Below are positions 1-7,656 of a stretch of DNA of 22,957 nt, piece by piece. A program made the translations under genes and the position numbers. Below the pieces are notes generated by a model. The model ran no database searches and had not been told where the DNA came from. It was given only the letters and a program-made list of their open reading frames with translations. The stretch comes from JALYXS01 sp051003795 (GTDB lineage Bacteria > Acidobacteriota > Terriglobia > Bryobacterales > Bryobacteraceae): contig JBPCKZ010000002.1 of the NCBI GenBank assembly GCA_051003795.1, forward strand, positions 1 to 22,957. The letters run 5' to 3'. Each line of letters opens with the position of its first letter. Position 1 is the stretch's first letter.

Positions 1-2
1 CC

Positions 3-266
3 AATACGACCGGGCTCAATGCCCGCGGCGACATTGTCGGACGGTATACTGTCGGCGGTGTAACCCATGGCTATCTGCTGAGTGGGGGCCGATTCAGCAC
101 GTTTGACTTTCCTGGTGCCACCTTCACCGGAGCTACCGGAATCAATCAGCGCGGCGACATCCTGGGACGCTATCGCAACGCCGACGGTGTGTTCCACGGG
201 TTCTTGTTGGTGGGCTTCCAGCCACCGTGCGTCGCCCGATGTCCCCGCCGCAGGTTGCGGCCGTAA
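3..266 (+). CDS. HAF-repeat secreted protein, 3' part (5' end outside window)
   Basis: This frame is open from the left edge and ends at a TAA at 264-266. It shows two copies of the HAF-type repeat, each with a G-I/L-N-x-R-G-D-I-V/L-G-R-Y core followed by an HGF/YLL stretch; the first copy is followed by FSTFDFPGA. HAF repeats occur in secreted bacterial proteins of unknown function and were named from a His-Ala-Phe-like signature. After the second HGFLL the frame runs into a short low-quality tail (QPPCVARCPRRRLRP), which does not look like natural protein. The expected C-terminal domain continues in another frame (see 227-571). I infer that the two were one protein, separated by a single-base indel near 205-240. 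The repeat assignment is fairly sure; the function is unknown. Confidence 0.6.
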   Translation, partial: NTTGLNARGDIVGRYTVGGVTHGYLLSGGRFSTFDFPGATFTGATGINQRGDILGRYRNADGVFHGFLLVGFQPPCVARCPRRRLRP

Positions 267-571
267 CCCACTCCAGCGATTTCACGGTCGTCACCGCGTC
301 TAAGCCCGCAGTGTCGGGCGAGGCGACCCGGCCCGCCGTTGGCTCCGGCCTGACATTTCCGTCCAGTCCGCTCGCCCCAGTCGATTCGCTGGTGGAGGTG
401 AGGGTGAATGGGAGATCGGCCGTGGTGTTTGGAGCCGTCGGCTTCCCCGGCGCGGTGGACGGCTATCAGGTGAATTTCCGCGTGCCCAACAACACGGTCA
501 AGGGACCGGCCGCAATCGAATTGAGCGCGGGCTGGGTTGGGGGCCCGCCCGTGAACATCATCGTACAGTAA
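227..571 (+). pseudogene. Solibacter-type C-terminal domain (TIGR03437-like), frame-shifted end of the HAF protein
   Basis: The last ~60 residues (PVDSLVEVRVNGRSAVV, then PGAVDGYQVNFRVPN, ending in NIIVQ) match the shape of the C-terminal domain found in many secreted Solibacter/Bryobacter proteins. That domain has an Ig-like fold and a typical GAVDGYQVNFRVP core. The segment before it (VAAVTHSSDFTVVTASKPAVSGE) is the usual lead-in, so the domain begins well upstream of any credible start codon. There is no Shine-Dalgarno site and no signal peptide. I therefore read it as the C-terminus of the preceding HAF protein, displaced by one base, not as a separate gene. Between SGE and TRPAV about ten residues usually seen in this family seem to be missing, which may be a second, in-frame deletion. 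That comparison is from memory. Confidence 0.55.
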
Positions 572-659
572 GCGGCGGCCATACTCCCGTCGAGATGCCT
601 CACCCGAAATGAGTTGAGTTGCCTCTTTTTTGAGACAATGTAGAGATACAGGTTCATCT

Positions 660-1049
660 TTGGCGGGAAAATTGATCGGCCGCGCTCCAACCCTTATCTC
701 CCAGGCAACTCGCATTACGCCGGCCGGTAACAAACCGAAGCTTATCGAAGAGTACATCGGCCGCGTAAACTCGGGCTCCGCCGCCGTCAGCGTGGCCCAC
801 ATGCATGGCCCCGCGGGGTGGATGGAACCGGGCCAAACGCCGGATTTCGACGAGTTCACAATTGTTCTCAAGGGCCTGTTGCGCGTGGAGTACCGCGGCG
901 GAGCCGTCGATGTACGCGCCGGGCAGGGAATAATCGCCCACGGCGGAGAGTGGGTACGGTACAGCACTCCTGAGACCGACGGCGCGGAATATATTGCGGT
1001 TTGCCTTCCGGCATTCTCGCCGGAATCGGTGCACCGCGACGACGCTTAA
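660..1049 (+). CDS. small cupin-domain protein
   Basis: This is a single-domain cupin of about 129 residues. A conserved cupin core is visible: H-M-H-G-P-A-G-W, then EPGQTPDFDEFTIVLKG with acidic metal-ligand candidates, then VDVRAGQGIIAHGGEWVRYS, which carries the second-motif histidine. It ends with EYIAVCLPAFSPESVHRDD. Such proteins bind a metal in a small beta-barrel; their substrate is usually unknown. I prefer TTG at 660 because the protein then begins LAGKLIGRAPT, as related cupins do. An earlier TTG at 630 adds ten unconvincing residues. Neither start has a strong ribosome binding site. The gene lies 45 bases (from its stop to ATG 1095) upstream of the radical SAM gene on the same strand, so the two may be cotranscribed. 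The fold is clear; the function is not. Confidence 0.75.
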   Translation: MAGKLIGRAPTLISQATRITPAGNKPKLIEEYIGRVNSGSAAVSVAHMHGPAGWMEPGQTPDFDEFTIVLKGLLRVEYRGGAVDVRAGQGIIAHGGEWVRYSTPETDGAEYIAVCLPAFSPESVHRDDA

Positions 1050-1094
1050 GGTAATCTAATAAATCGCGTTGCGCCATCAATCGAACCGTCAATC

Positions 1095-2132
1095 ATGCCG
1101 GATTTAGGATTTCGTTTCAGAAGAGGCTGGAAAGCCATGCATCGCCGCTCGCGAGAGTGGATGATGATTGCGAAGGGCGTCGCTTCCACCGATCATCCCG
1201 TTTTGGCGCACATTATCCCGACCCGGCGCTGCAACCTGTCCTGCGAGTACTGCAACGAATACGACGATTTCTCGAAGCCGGTAGCGACGGAGGAGATGTT
1301 CCGCCGTATCGACAAGCTGGCGGCTCTCGGCACCACGATTATCACGATGAGCGGGGGCGAGCCGCTGCTTCACCCGGAGCTCGATGCGCTGATCTCGCGT
1401 GTTCGGAAGCACGGCATGCTGGCCGGGATGATCACCAATGGATACCTGCTCACGGCGGACCGGATTCAACGCCTCAATCGCGCGGGCCTCGAGCACATGC
1501 AAATCAGCATCGATAACGTGATGCCCGACGAAGTATCGAAAAAGAGCCTGAAGGTGCTGGACAAGAAGCTCGCGCTGCTTTCCGAACACGCGGAATTTCA
1601 CGTGAACATCAACTCCGTGGTTGGCGGGGGCATTCGCAATCCGCAAGACGCCCTGGCAGTGGGCAAGCGCGCCGTGGAGCTCGGATTCACTTCCACGATA
1701 GGGATCATTCACGATGGCGACGGCCAGTTGCGCCCTCTCAAGCCCGAAGAGCAGAGCGTCTATCTGCAAATGAAGAATATGGGCAAAAAGAGCTATGCCC
1801 AGCTTAATTTTTTCCAGGACAACATCGCGTACGGGCGGGAAAATCGCTGGAAATGCCGTGCGGGCGCGCGTTACTTGTACGTATGCGAAGAAGGCTTGGT
1901 GCACTACTGTTCGCAACAGCGCGGCTATCCGGGCATTCCCCTCGAAAAGTACACGCTGGAGGATATCCGGCGCGAGTTCGTGACAGTGAAGAGCTGCGCG
2001 CCAAGATGTACGGTGGCTTGCGTACATTACACGTCCTACATGGATTTCTGGCGCGCGCCGCAGACGATTCAAGGGCCGGCGCCGTCCGAGTCGAATCATT
2101 TAGTGCAGCTCGAAACGGGATTGCGCCGTTAA
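1095..2132 (+). CDS. radical SAM protein with SPASM-like C-terminus
   Basis: This is a 345-residue radical SAM enzyme. The 4Fe-4S/S-adenosylmethionine motif is C46-N-L-S-C50-E-Y-C53, followed by the SAM-binding GGEPLLHPEL segment near residue 90. The C-terminal third carries a second set of cysteines: a C-x12-G-x4-C pattern (in CRAGARYLYV to HYC), then C-APR-C-TVA-C. The first fits the CX9-15GX4C half of a SPASM domain; the second is a variant of the usual CX2CX5CX3C. SPASM enzymes modify peptides or proteins and usually hold auxiliary Fe-S clusters. ATG 1095 gives a 14-residue basic extension. ATG 1137 has a better ribosome binding site (GGAAAG) and may be the true start. The upstream cupin is the only same-strand neighbour close by. 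The substrate is unknown, and the enzyme could also be an HpnH-like or generic acidobacterial radical SAM protein. Confidence 0.85.
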   Translation: MPDLGFRFRRGWKAMHRRSREWMMIAKGVASTDHPVLAHIIPTRRCNLSCEYCNEYDDFSKPVATEEMFRRIDKLAALGTTIITMSGGEPLLHPELDALISRVRKHGMLAGMITNGYLLTADRIQRLNRAGLEHMQISIDNVMPDEVSKKSLKVLDKKLALLSEHAEFHVNINSVVGGGIRNPQDALAVGKRAVELGFTSTIGIIHDGDGQLRPLKPEEQSVYLQMKNMGKKSYAQLNFFQDNIAYGRENRWKCRAGARYLYVCEEGLVHYCSQQRGYPGIPLEKYTLEDIRREFVTVKSCAPRCTVACVHYTSYMDFWRAPQTIQGPAPSESNHLVQLETGLRR

Positions 2133-2204
2133 GTAAGTTAGCTTAGTCAAGTCCGCAAGTTAACGGTCTCCCCGACACGCTACCCATGCCGGAGCGGTCA
2201 TCAT

Positions 2205-2220
2205 TAAGTATAATTACTTA
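2205..2220 (+). promoter_or_regulatory. AT-rich palindrome holding a TATAAT box upstream of the protease
   Basis: In the 230-base gap between the radical SAM gene and the protease there is a perfect 6-bp inverted repeat, TAAGTA-TAAT-TACTTA. A consensus TATAAT hexamer sits at 2209-2214 inside it. No good -35 hexamer stands 17 bases upstream. It could be a -10 element with an overlapping operator, giving a leader of about 145 bases, or simply an AT-rich stem. The rest of the gap holds no convincing gene. Confidence 0.25.
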
Positions 2221-2362
2221 CTCTTACTCGCCGGTTGTAACTTGTGAGCTAAGGAAAGAGAATTAGCCGCCCGAAAATACCCTTCCCATCATAATGTTTT
2301 TCGATCCGCGGACCGATAGCATTTTGTACGCTGAAAAAGCGGTCGGAGGGTAGACTAGATCA

Positions 2363-4093
2363 ATGAGAGGACAGAACGAATTCGCTGGAGGCAAACCTTA
2401 TAGGTTGGTTGCCTTGGCGCTGCTGGCGCTGACCGCGCCGGGGACGATACTTGCGGCAAACGCAAAGATTTCGAAAGATATCGGAGAACGGGACCCTGAG
2501 GCGACCGTGGATGTCATTATTCAGTACCGGCAGGTTCCGACGGAAGTGAACCACCAGAAAGTCAACGCCAAAGGAGGCGTATACAAGCGCGATCTCTCCA
2601 TGATCAAAGCCGGTCATTATTCGGTACCCGCGGGCTCTCTGGAAGCCCTGGCCAACGACCCCGATGTAGAGTTCATTCACCCGGACCGCGCGGTGCGGTC
2701 AACCGGTTACAGCGGCAAACTAGACTATGGCTGGATGATAGTAACCGGTTTAGCGTCAAGGGACGCAAATCTGCCTTACGAGGGCACCGGGATTGGCGTG
2801 GCCATAATCGACAGCGGGATGAACGACAACCGCGAGTTTAGCAACCCAAGCGGAAAGTCGCGGATTGTCTACCAGAAGAGTTTCGTTGCCGCCGATCCGA
2901 ATTGGGCGGGAGACGCCTTCGGCCACGGCGATCACGTTACTGGAATCGTAGCTGGACGAGGATCCGAGTCCACTGGGCCGGAGTTCACTTACAAGGTCAG
3001 AGGAATCGCTCCGAACGTCAATATCGTTAACCTGCGCGCGCTGGACGCGTCGGGTGCGGGAACCGACAGCTCGGTGATCGCGGCTATCCAGCAGGCCATC
3101 AAGGTGAAATCCACTTATAACATCCGTGTAATGAACCTATCGCTGGGCCGGCCGGTTTCCATGTCCTATGCCCGGGACCCGTTGTGCCAGGCAGTCGAGC
3201 AGGCTTGGAAGGCCGGCATAGTAGTGGTGGTTTCGGCGGGGAATGAGGGCCGGAACAACTCGGCGAACACGCAGGGTTATGCCACAATCACGGCTCCCGG
3301 GAACGATCCCTATGTCATCACGGTCGGAGCGATGAACACAAATGGGACGCTCGACCGCGACGACGATAAGCTGACCAGCTACAGTTCGAAGGGTCCGACG
3401 CTGTTTGACCACATCGCCAAGCCGGATCTAGTCGCGCCGGGCAACCAGATCGCGTCGCGCCGGTCGTTCACCGAATATCTGGACAAAAACTACGCATCTA
3501 ATCGGGTGCCGACAACGGCGTATGCATCCGGGAGCTACGATCCGGATTACTTTCAACTTAGCGGGACCAGCATGGCCGCCCCGATGGTAAGCGGGGCCGC
3601 GGCTGTTTTGATCCAGAAAAACCCAAGGATGACACCGGACCAAGTGAAGGCGCTTCTCATGAAGACCGCGAACAAGCACTTTCCGGCTATATCGGTGGTT
3701 ACGGATCCGGTAACGTATGTCACCTATACGATCTGGACCGACCTGTTCTCGGTTGGCGCGGGCACCGCCGATTTGGCGGCGGCTCTCCAAAATACCGACG
3801 CGCTTCCGGCCGGTGCCGCGCTTTCCCCGGCGGTGACTCGGAATCCCAGCACTGGTGTTGTTTCCCTGGTCACTGGCTCAAACGTAGTGTGGGGTTCGAA
3901 CGTAGTGTGGGGTTCCAACGTTGTTTGGGGATCGAACGTGGTGTGGGGGTCGAACGTCGTCTGGGGATCGAATGTCGTCTGGGGCAGCAGTTACATGCAA
4001 GGCTTTAACGTCGTGTGGGGTAGCAATGTGGTTTGGGGATCCGGCAATGTCGGTGGCGAAAGCGCGACGGTAGGAGTAACTGGAGAGAACTAG
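2363..4093 (+). CDS. secreted subtilisin-like serine protease (S8) with SNVVWG repeats
   Basis: This is a 576-residue exported protease. Residues 13-32 form a Sec signal peptide ending near AANA. Residues ~47-112 look like an I9-type inhibitory propeptide (VDVIIQYRQVP to VEFIHPDRAV). The S8 catalytic domain has Asp150 (VAIIDSG), His188 (GHGDHVTGIVAG), oxyanion Asn294 (SAGNEG) and Ser403 (SGTSMAAP). HGDH replaces the usual HGTH. After the domain comes a linker and then residues 506-559, nine hexapeptides of SNVVWG type, followed by a short Gly/Ser-rich tail. Repeats of this NVVWG kind are known from the ends of S8 proteases in soil bacteria; their role is not established. A GGAGGG stretch lies ~12 bases before the ATG. 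The gene stands alone: its downstream neighbour converges on it. The protease call is firm. Confidence 0.95.
   Translation: MRGQNEFAGGKPYRLVALALLALTAPGTILAANAKISKDIGERDPEATVDVIIQYRQVPTEVNHQKVNAKGGVYKRDLSMIKAGHYSVPAGSLEALANDPDVEFIHPDRAVRSTGYSGKLDYGWMIVTGLASRDANLPYEGTGIGVAIIDSGMNDNREFSNPSGKSRIVYQKSFVAADPNWAGDAFGHGDHVTGIVAGRGSESTGPEFTYKVRGIAPNVNIVNLRALDASGAGTDSSVIAAIQQAIKVKSTYNIRVMNLSLGRPVSMSYARDPLCQAVEQAWKAGIVVVVSAGNEGRNNSANTQGYATITAPGNDPYVITVGAMNTNGTLDRDDDKLTSYSSKGPTLFDHIAKPDLVAPGNQIASRRSFTEYLDKNYASNRVPTTAYASGSYDPDYFQLSGTSMAAPMVSGAAAVLIQKNPRMTPDQVKALLMKTANKHFPAISVVTDPVTYVTYTIWTDLFSVGAGTADLAAALQNTDALPAGAALSPAVTRNPSTGVVSLVTGSNVVWGSNVVWGSNVVWGSNVVWGSNVVWGSNVVWGSSYMQGFNVVWGSNVVWGSGNVGGESATVGVTGEN
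3878..4039 (+). repeat. nine tandem 18-base units encoding SNVVWG-type hexapeptides
   Basis: The 162 bases encode six SNVVWG units, one degenerate SSYMQG, then FNVVWG and SNVVWG. Synonymous codons differ from unit to unit: Ser is TCA, TCG, TCC or AGC, Val is GTA, GTG, GTT or GTC, and Gly is GGT, GGA, GGG or GGC. The repeat is therefore kept at the protein level and is not a recent DNA duplication, except perhaps the first two units, which are nearly identical. Confidence 0.95.
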
Positions 4094-4106
4094 CGGCTTT
4101 AGCCGC
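4093..4106 (+). terminator. possible transcription-stop hairpin after the protease
   Basis: A GCGGC-TTTA-GCCGC hairpin starts on the last base of the protease stop codon. It has a 5-bp GC stem but no following T-tract, so an intrinsic terminator is only possible. The next gene converges from the other strand. Confidence 0.3.
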
Positions 4107-4206
4107 GAAGTGAAGGGGCCCGAAGAGGCGGTTGATCGAGTCCGGGAAGACGATCGGTCGGAAACTACAGGCGGCGAGTGCAATCTTAACGCATTTCGGG
4201 CAAGCA

Positions 4207-6207
4207 TCATTCCACCTGAAGAGCGCGCGTGCCCGCTTCGAGCGTTTTCAGAATCGCTTCGGTATCGTATACGCAGCCGCCCCAGGTTCCGCCGCTGACG
4301 TTTTGAAGCGCGGCCCACAAGCGGGTATCGAGCGGCAGGCGCGGATCGGCCTGTAGGTCGGGACGCAGCGGACGCTGAGACAGCACGCGCGTCCCTTCTT
4401 CCGCCCCAAATACCCGGCCATTCGCGCCAACCAGGTTCACCGATCCCTCCAGCAGATTGCGATCGATTACGATTTCGATGGTATCGCCCTCGAGAACCTT
4501 CCCGATCGCTCCCCCGGCCAGCGCCTCGGGCGTGATGTGGCCGATGCACGCGCCGGTCGAAACACCGCTAAATCGCGCATCCGTGAGCAGCGCGACGTGC
4601 TTGCCGAAATCGAGATGCTTAAGCGCCGACGTAATCTGATAGATCTCCTCCATGCCCGATCCCATCGGTCCGCGGCACATCAACACGATTACATCGCCGG
4701 CCTGAATGCGATCGGGGCCATGGCCTTTGATGGCGTCGATGGCGGCGGCTTCGGTCTTAAATACGCGCGCGGGTCCTCTTTTGCGATAAATGCCGTCCGC
4801 GTCCACGACGCTCGGGTCTATGGATGTGCTCTTGATGATGGAGCCGCCCGGCGCAAGATTGCCATGCGGAAACGTGACGGTGGCGGTCAGGCCGCGGCGT
4901 TGCGCGCCTTGCCGGTCCATGATCACATCGTCCGGATCGACGCCATCGCGCTCGCGAAGCAGGCGGCGGAGCTGCGCGCGCCGTTCGGAACCCTCCCACC
5001 AATCGAGCATGCGGCCGAGCGGCTCGCCGCTGGCGGTGAGGGCATCGAGTTCGAGCAAACCTTCCCGGCGCAGATGCAGCATCACTTCCGGAACGCCCCC
5101 CGCCAGAAACACTTGAACGGTCGGATGGGAGCGGGGGCCGTTCGGAAGCGCATCCACGAGGCGCGGAATTTTGCGGTTGATCTCGATCCAATCTGCGGCG
5201 GTGGGACGCCGAAGGCCGGCCGAATGCGCGATCGCGGGAAGGTGCAGAATCAGATTGGTCGACCCGCCGAAGGCCGCGTGCACGATCATGGCATTCCGAA
5301 TCGAGGCATCGGTCAGGATATTTTTCATGCGGATGCCGCGAGCCTCGAGAGATAGCACCGCGCGCGCGGATCGTCTCGCCATGTCGAGCCAAAGTGGATG
5401 CCCGGACGGCGCGAGGGCGGAGTGTGTCAGGGACATCCCGAGCGCTTCGCCAACCACTTGGGACGTGGCGGCCGTCCCCAGAAACTGGCAGCCGCCGCCC
5501 GGCGTGGCGCAGGCGCGGCAGAGATTTTCCGCGGCATCTTCAAGGCTGATTTGATCGTGCGCAAACCGGGCGCCGACGGACTGAACGCGCCCGGCATCCT
5601 CGCCCTCTTCGGCGAGCAGCGTGACGCCCCCGGGAACCAAAATGCACGAGAGATCGTGCATGGCCGCCAGAGCCAGCATCATCGCCGGCAGGCCCTTATC
5701 GCAGGTCGCCACCCCGATCACACCACTGCGCGTCGGCAAGGAGCGGATGAGACGCCGGAACACCGTCGCGGCATCGTTCCGATACGGCAAGCTGTCGAAC
5801 ATGCCGACAGTACCCTGCGTGCGGCCGTCGCATGGATCGGTACAGTAAGCGGCAAAAGGGACGGCGCCGCGCGCGGACAACTCTTTGGCCGCCGCCTGCA
5901 TCAGCAACCCGACTTCCCAGTGTCCCGTGTGATAGCCCAACGCTACCGGCGAACCATCCGGATTCCGGATTCCGCCGTGCGTGCTGAGAATCAGGATTTC
6001 CTTGCCCGCCATTCGCGCGGGATTCCATCCCATCCCGGCGTTTTGGGCCCATCCGAATAGATCGCCCGAGGGGCGCTGCAACAGCATTTCGGGCGTGATC
6101 GGGAGCGAGCCTTGCGGCCCCGGCGCTTTGGAACGGACATCGAAGATCGTGGGATCGCCGGAATCCACAATTTGTTCAAACGCGATCTGCTCAAACGTGA
6201 TTGGCAT
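4207..6207 (-). CDS. YjhG/YagF-family dehydratase (D-xylonate dehydratase type)
   Basis: This is a 666-residue member of the IlvD/Edd family, in the YjhG/YagF subgroup that removes water from sugar acids such as D-xylonate to give 2-keto-3-deoxy acids. The N-terminus (ITFEQI, GDPTIFDVRSKAPGPQGSLP, PSGDLFGWAQNAGMGWNP) is characteristic of this subgroup. Likely Fe-S ligands are Cys122 or Cys126 (YCTDPCDGRTQGT), Cys169 (ATCDKGLPAMM) and Cys240 (GGGCQFLGTAAT). The C-terminal swivelling domain includes MCRGPMGSGMEE and DARFSGVSTG. Length agrees with the family, and the enzyme should be cytosolic. No sugar dehydrogenase, lactonase or aldolase lies beside it. Its downstream neighbour is the converging protease and its upstream neighbour is DUF1501, 38 bases away on the same strand. 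The exact sugar acid cannot be told from the sequence. Confidence 0.9.
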   Translation of the reverse strand: MPITFEQIAFEQIVDSGDPTIFDVRSKAPGPQGSLPITPEMLLQRPSGDLFGWAQNAGMGWNPARMAGKEILILSTHGGIRNPDGSPVALGYHTGHWEVGLLMQAAAKELSARGAVPFAAYCTDPCDGRTQGTVGMFDSLPYRNDAATVFRRLIRSLPTRSGVIGVATCDKGLPAMMLALAAMHDLSCILVPGGVTLLAEEGEDAGRVQSVGARFAHDQISLEDAAENLCRACATPGGGCQFLGTAATSQVVGEALGMSLTHSALAPSGHPLWLDMARRSARAVLSLEARGIRMKNILTDASIRNAMIVHAAFGGSTNLILHLPAIAHSAGLRRPTAADWIEINRKIPRLVDALPNGPRSHPTVQVFLAGGVPEVMLHLRREGLLELDALTASGEPLGRMLDWWEGSERRAQLRRLLRERDGVDPDDVIMDRQGAQRRGLTATVTFPHGNLAPGGSIIKSTSIDPSVVDADGIYRKRGPARVFKTEAAAIDAIKGHGPDRIQAGDVIVLMCRGPMGSGMEEIYQITSALKHLDFGKHVALLTDARFSGVSTGACIGHITPEALAGGAIGKVLEGDTIEIVIDRNLLEGSVNLVGANGRVFGAEEGTRVLSQRPLRPDLQADPRLPLDTRLWAALQNVSGGTWGGCVYDTEAILKTLEAGTRALQVE

Positions 6208-6245
6208 GACGACAACTCATTCTAGATGAGTTGCCGCGATTAAGC

Positions 6246-7610
6246 CTACGACAGAAAGCCGAGGTTCTTCCGGCTGAAATTCGCCAACGTCGGGAAGACG
6301 GCGGGAAGATCCGCGGACGTAACCCCGAACCACGATGCCAGTGTCGCGCCGTACTGATCGAGCGAAGTGGTTGGAATCCAGGTGCCGCGCGTTCCGGCAT
6401 CGTCGGGCCCACCCAGTTCGTGCACCGGGAACTTTCCATAGAGATCTCCGCCCTTCACCGCCCCTCCCATCACAATGTGATGGCTGCCCCACGCGTGGTC
6501 GCTTCCGTGGTTTGTGGTGGGCTGGAACATGCGGCCAAAATCGGACTCGGTAAACGTGGTGACATCGTTCTCCACTTGCATTTCCACGGTGGCATTATGG
6601 AACGCGGCCATCGCGGGGCTGAGCTGGGCGAACAGCGCGTCTTGATCGGCAATCTGGCTGCTATGAGTATCGAAACCGCCCAGCGAGCAAAAGAATATCT
6701 GGCGGCTCATGCCGAGTTCGGTTCGGATTTGAATGAGTTTGGCGATTTCCTGTAGCTGCGCTCCGATTCCGCTTTTGGGAAAGCCCGTCTTGAGCTGCGT
6801 GGCTCCCGCCAATGCCTTGCCGACGGTCTTCGAGTCCTTGATGCCGTCAATCAACGCGGTGCTGGCGGCCTGCACCAGCGAAACACCCGTATTCAACGTC
6901 AGCATCTGCTGCAGCGCCAGCGCCCGCGCGGTCGATCCGGGGGAAGTATTGAAACCTTGAAGTCCCAGTGCCGCGCCAGGCGTGATGGTGGCCGGCCGCG
7001 TCTCTTCACCGGTTCCCATCAGGCTGTTCCCGGAGACTGAAATAAAGGCCGGGAATGTCGACGGCGAATTTCTGAACGCGACCTTGTCCGCCGCGCGCCC
7101 CGCCCACCCCGTGGTGCCGAAGCCCGTTGTGGCCGAAGTCTGCCATTGCAACTGCTGGTCGGAGTGGGAAAACAGATTGACCGGAACGGGCGTTTGGTGC
7201 GCCTGGTACTGCGCGCGGGTTAAATCCTGCACCAGCGTCCCGACATTGGCCACAATCGCCAACTGTTTATTGTTGAACAAGGATTGCAATGCCGTTAGCT
7301 TGGGATGCAATCCGTAGACCTCCTTGCTCGACGCCGTAACGGGCAAAAGGGCCGCGCCCGGCAGCGCCAAATCTTTCCGAATGGACGCATAAGCGTCGTA
7401 TTCCTTGGTTCCAAGCGGAACGATCAGATTATTCCCGTCGTTTCCCCCGAACAGGAAAATGCAGACAAGCGCCTGATATTGGGAGGTGCTCGCGGGCGCG
7501 CTCGACGCCGAATTTTGAGCCAGCGCGTTCATCAGCCCAAAGCGGCTGTAGCCGGCCAATCCCAGAGATCCTAATGAGCAGCTACGGATGAAGCTTCTTC
7601 GTGAAGGCAT
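6246..7610 (-). CDS. DUF1501 family protein, Tat-exported
   Basis: This 454-residue protein starts with a twin-arginine signal (SRRSFIRSCSLGSLGLAG). The body carries DUF1501 hallmarks: FLFGGNDGNNLIVP, the GLHPKL segment, VNLFSHSDQQLQWQ, LGGFDTHSSQ, and a late FTESDFGRMFQ to GSDHAWGSHHIVMGG block. The family is related to the sulfatase/alkaline phosphatase fold and is common in Acidobacteria, Planctomycetes and Bacteroidetes, but has no settled biochemical role. The gene starts 46 bases after the DUF1800 stop on the same strand. The two almost always occur as a pair and are probably cotranscribed. The Tat signal suggests that it is exported folded, perhaps with a metal. The dehydratase gene follows within 40 bases and could be read through. 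Confidence 0.9.
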   Translation of the reverse strand: MPSRRSFIRSCSLGSLGLAGYSRFGLMNALAQNSASSAPASTSQYQALVCIFLFGGNDGNNLIVPLGTKEYDAYASIRKDLALPGAALLPVTASSKEVYGLHPKLTALQSLFNNKQLAIVANVGTLVQDLTRAQYQAHQTPVPVNLFSHSDQQLQWQTSATTGFGTTGWAGRAADKVAFRNSPSTFPAFISVSGNSLMGTGEETRPATITPGAALGLQGFNTSPGSTARALALQQMLTLNTGVSLVQAASTALIDGIKDSKTVGKALAGATQLKTGFPKSGIGAQLQEIAKLIQIRTELGMSRQIFFCSLGGFDTHSSQIADQDALFAQLSPAMAAFHNATVEMQVENDVTTFTESDFGRMFQPTTNHGSDHAWGSHHIVMGGAVKGGDLYGKFPVHELGGPDDAGTRGTWIPTTSLDQYGATLASWFGVTSADLPAVFPTLANFSRKNLGFLS

Positions 7611-7656
7611 GTGGGTTTATCCTCTGTTCTCGTGTTCCCAAAACGCGGCGTGCCGT

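Noticed and set aside
2237..2262. GTAACT-N16-AGAA upstream of the S8 protease, a near match to the twin ECF promoters.
   Set aside because: The -10 differs (AGAA), the flanking GCG...TT box is absent, and it stands ~100 bases from the start. A single partial match is expected by chance.
2186..2266. A 26-codon ORF (MPERSSLSIITYSYSP...) just after the radical SAM/SPASM-like gene, as a possible modified-peptide precursor.
   Set aside because: It has no ribosome binding site and no leader/core layout, and it overlaps the AT-rich palindrome that looks regulatory. Chance ORFs of this size are common.
4537..5355. Long plus-strand ORFs (4537-5355, 5398-6060) opposite the dehydratase.
   Set aside because: The minus strand holds a complete YjhG-type enzyme; the plus-strand frames show no domain and have shadow composition.
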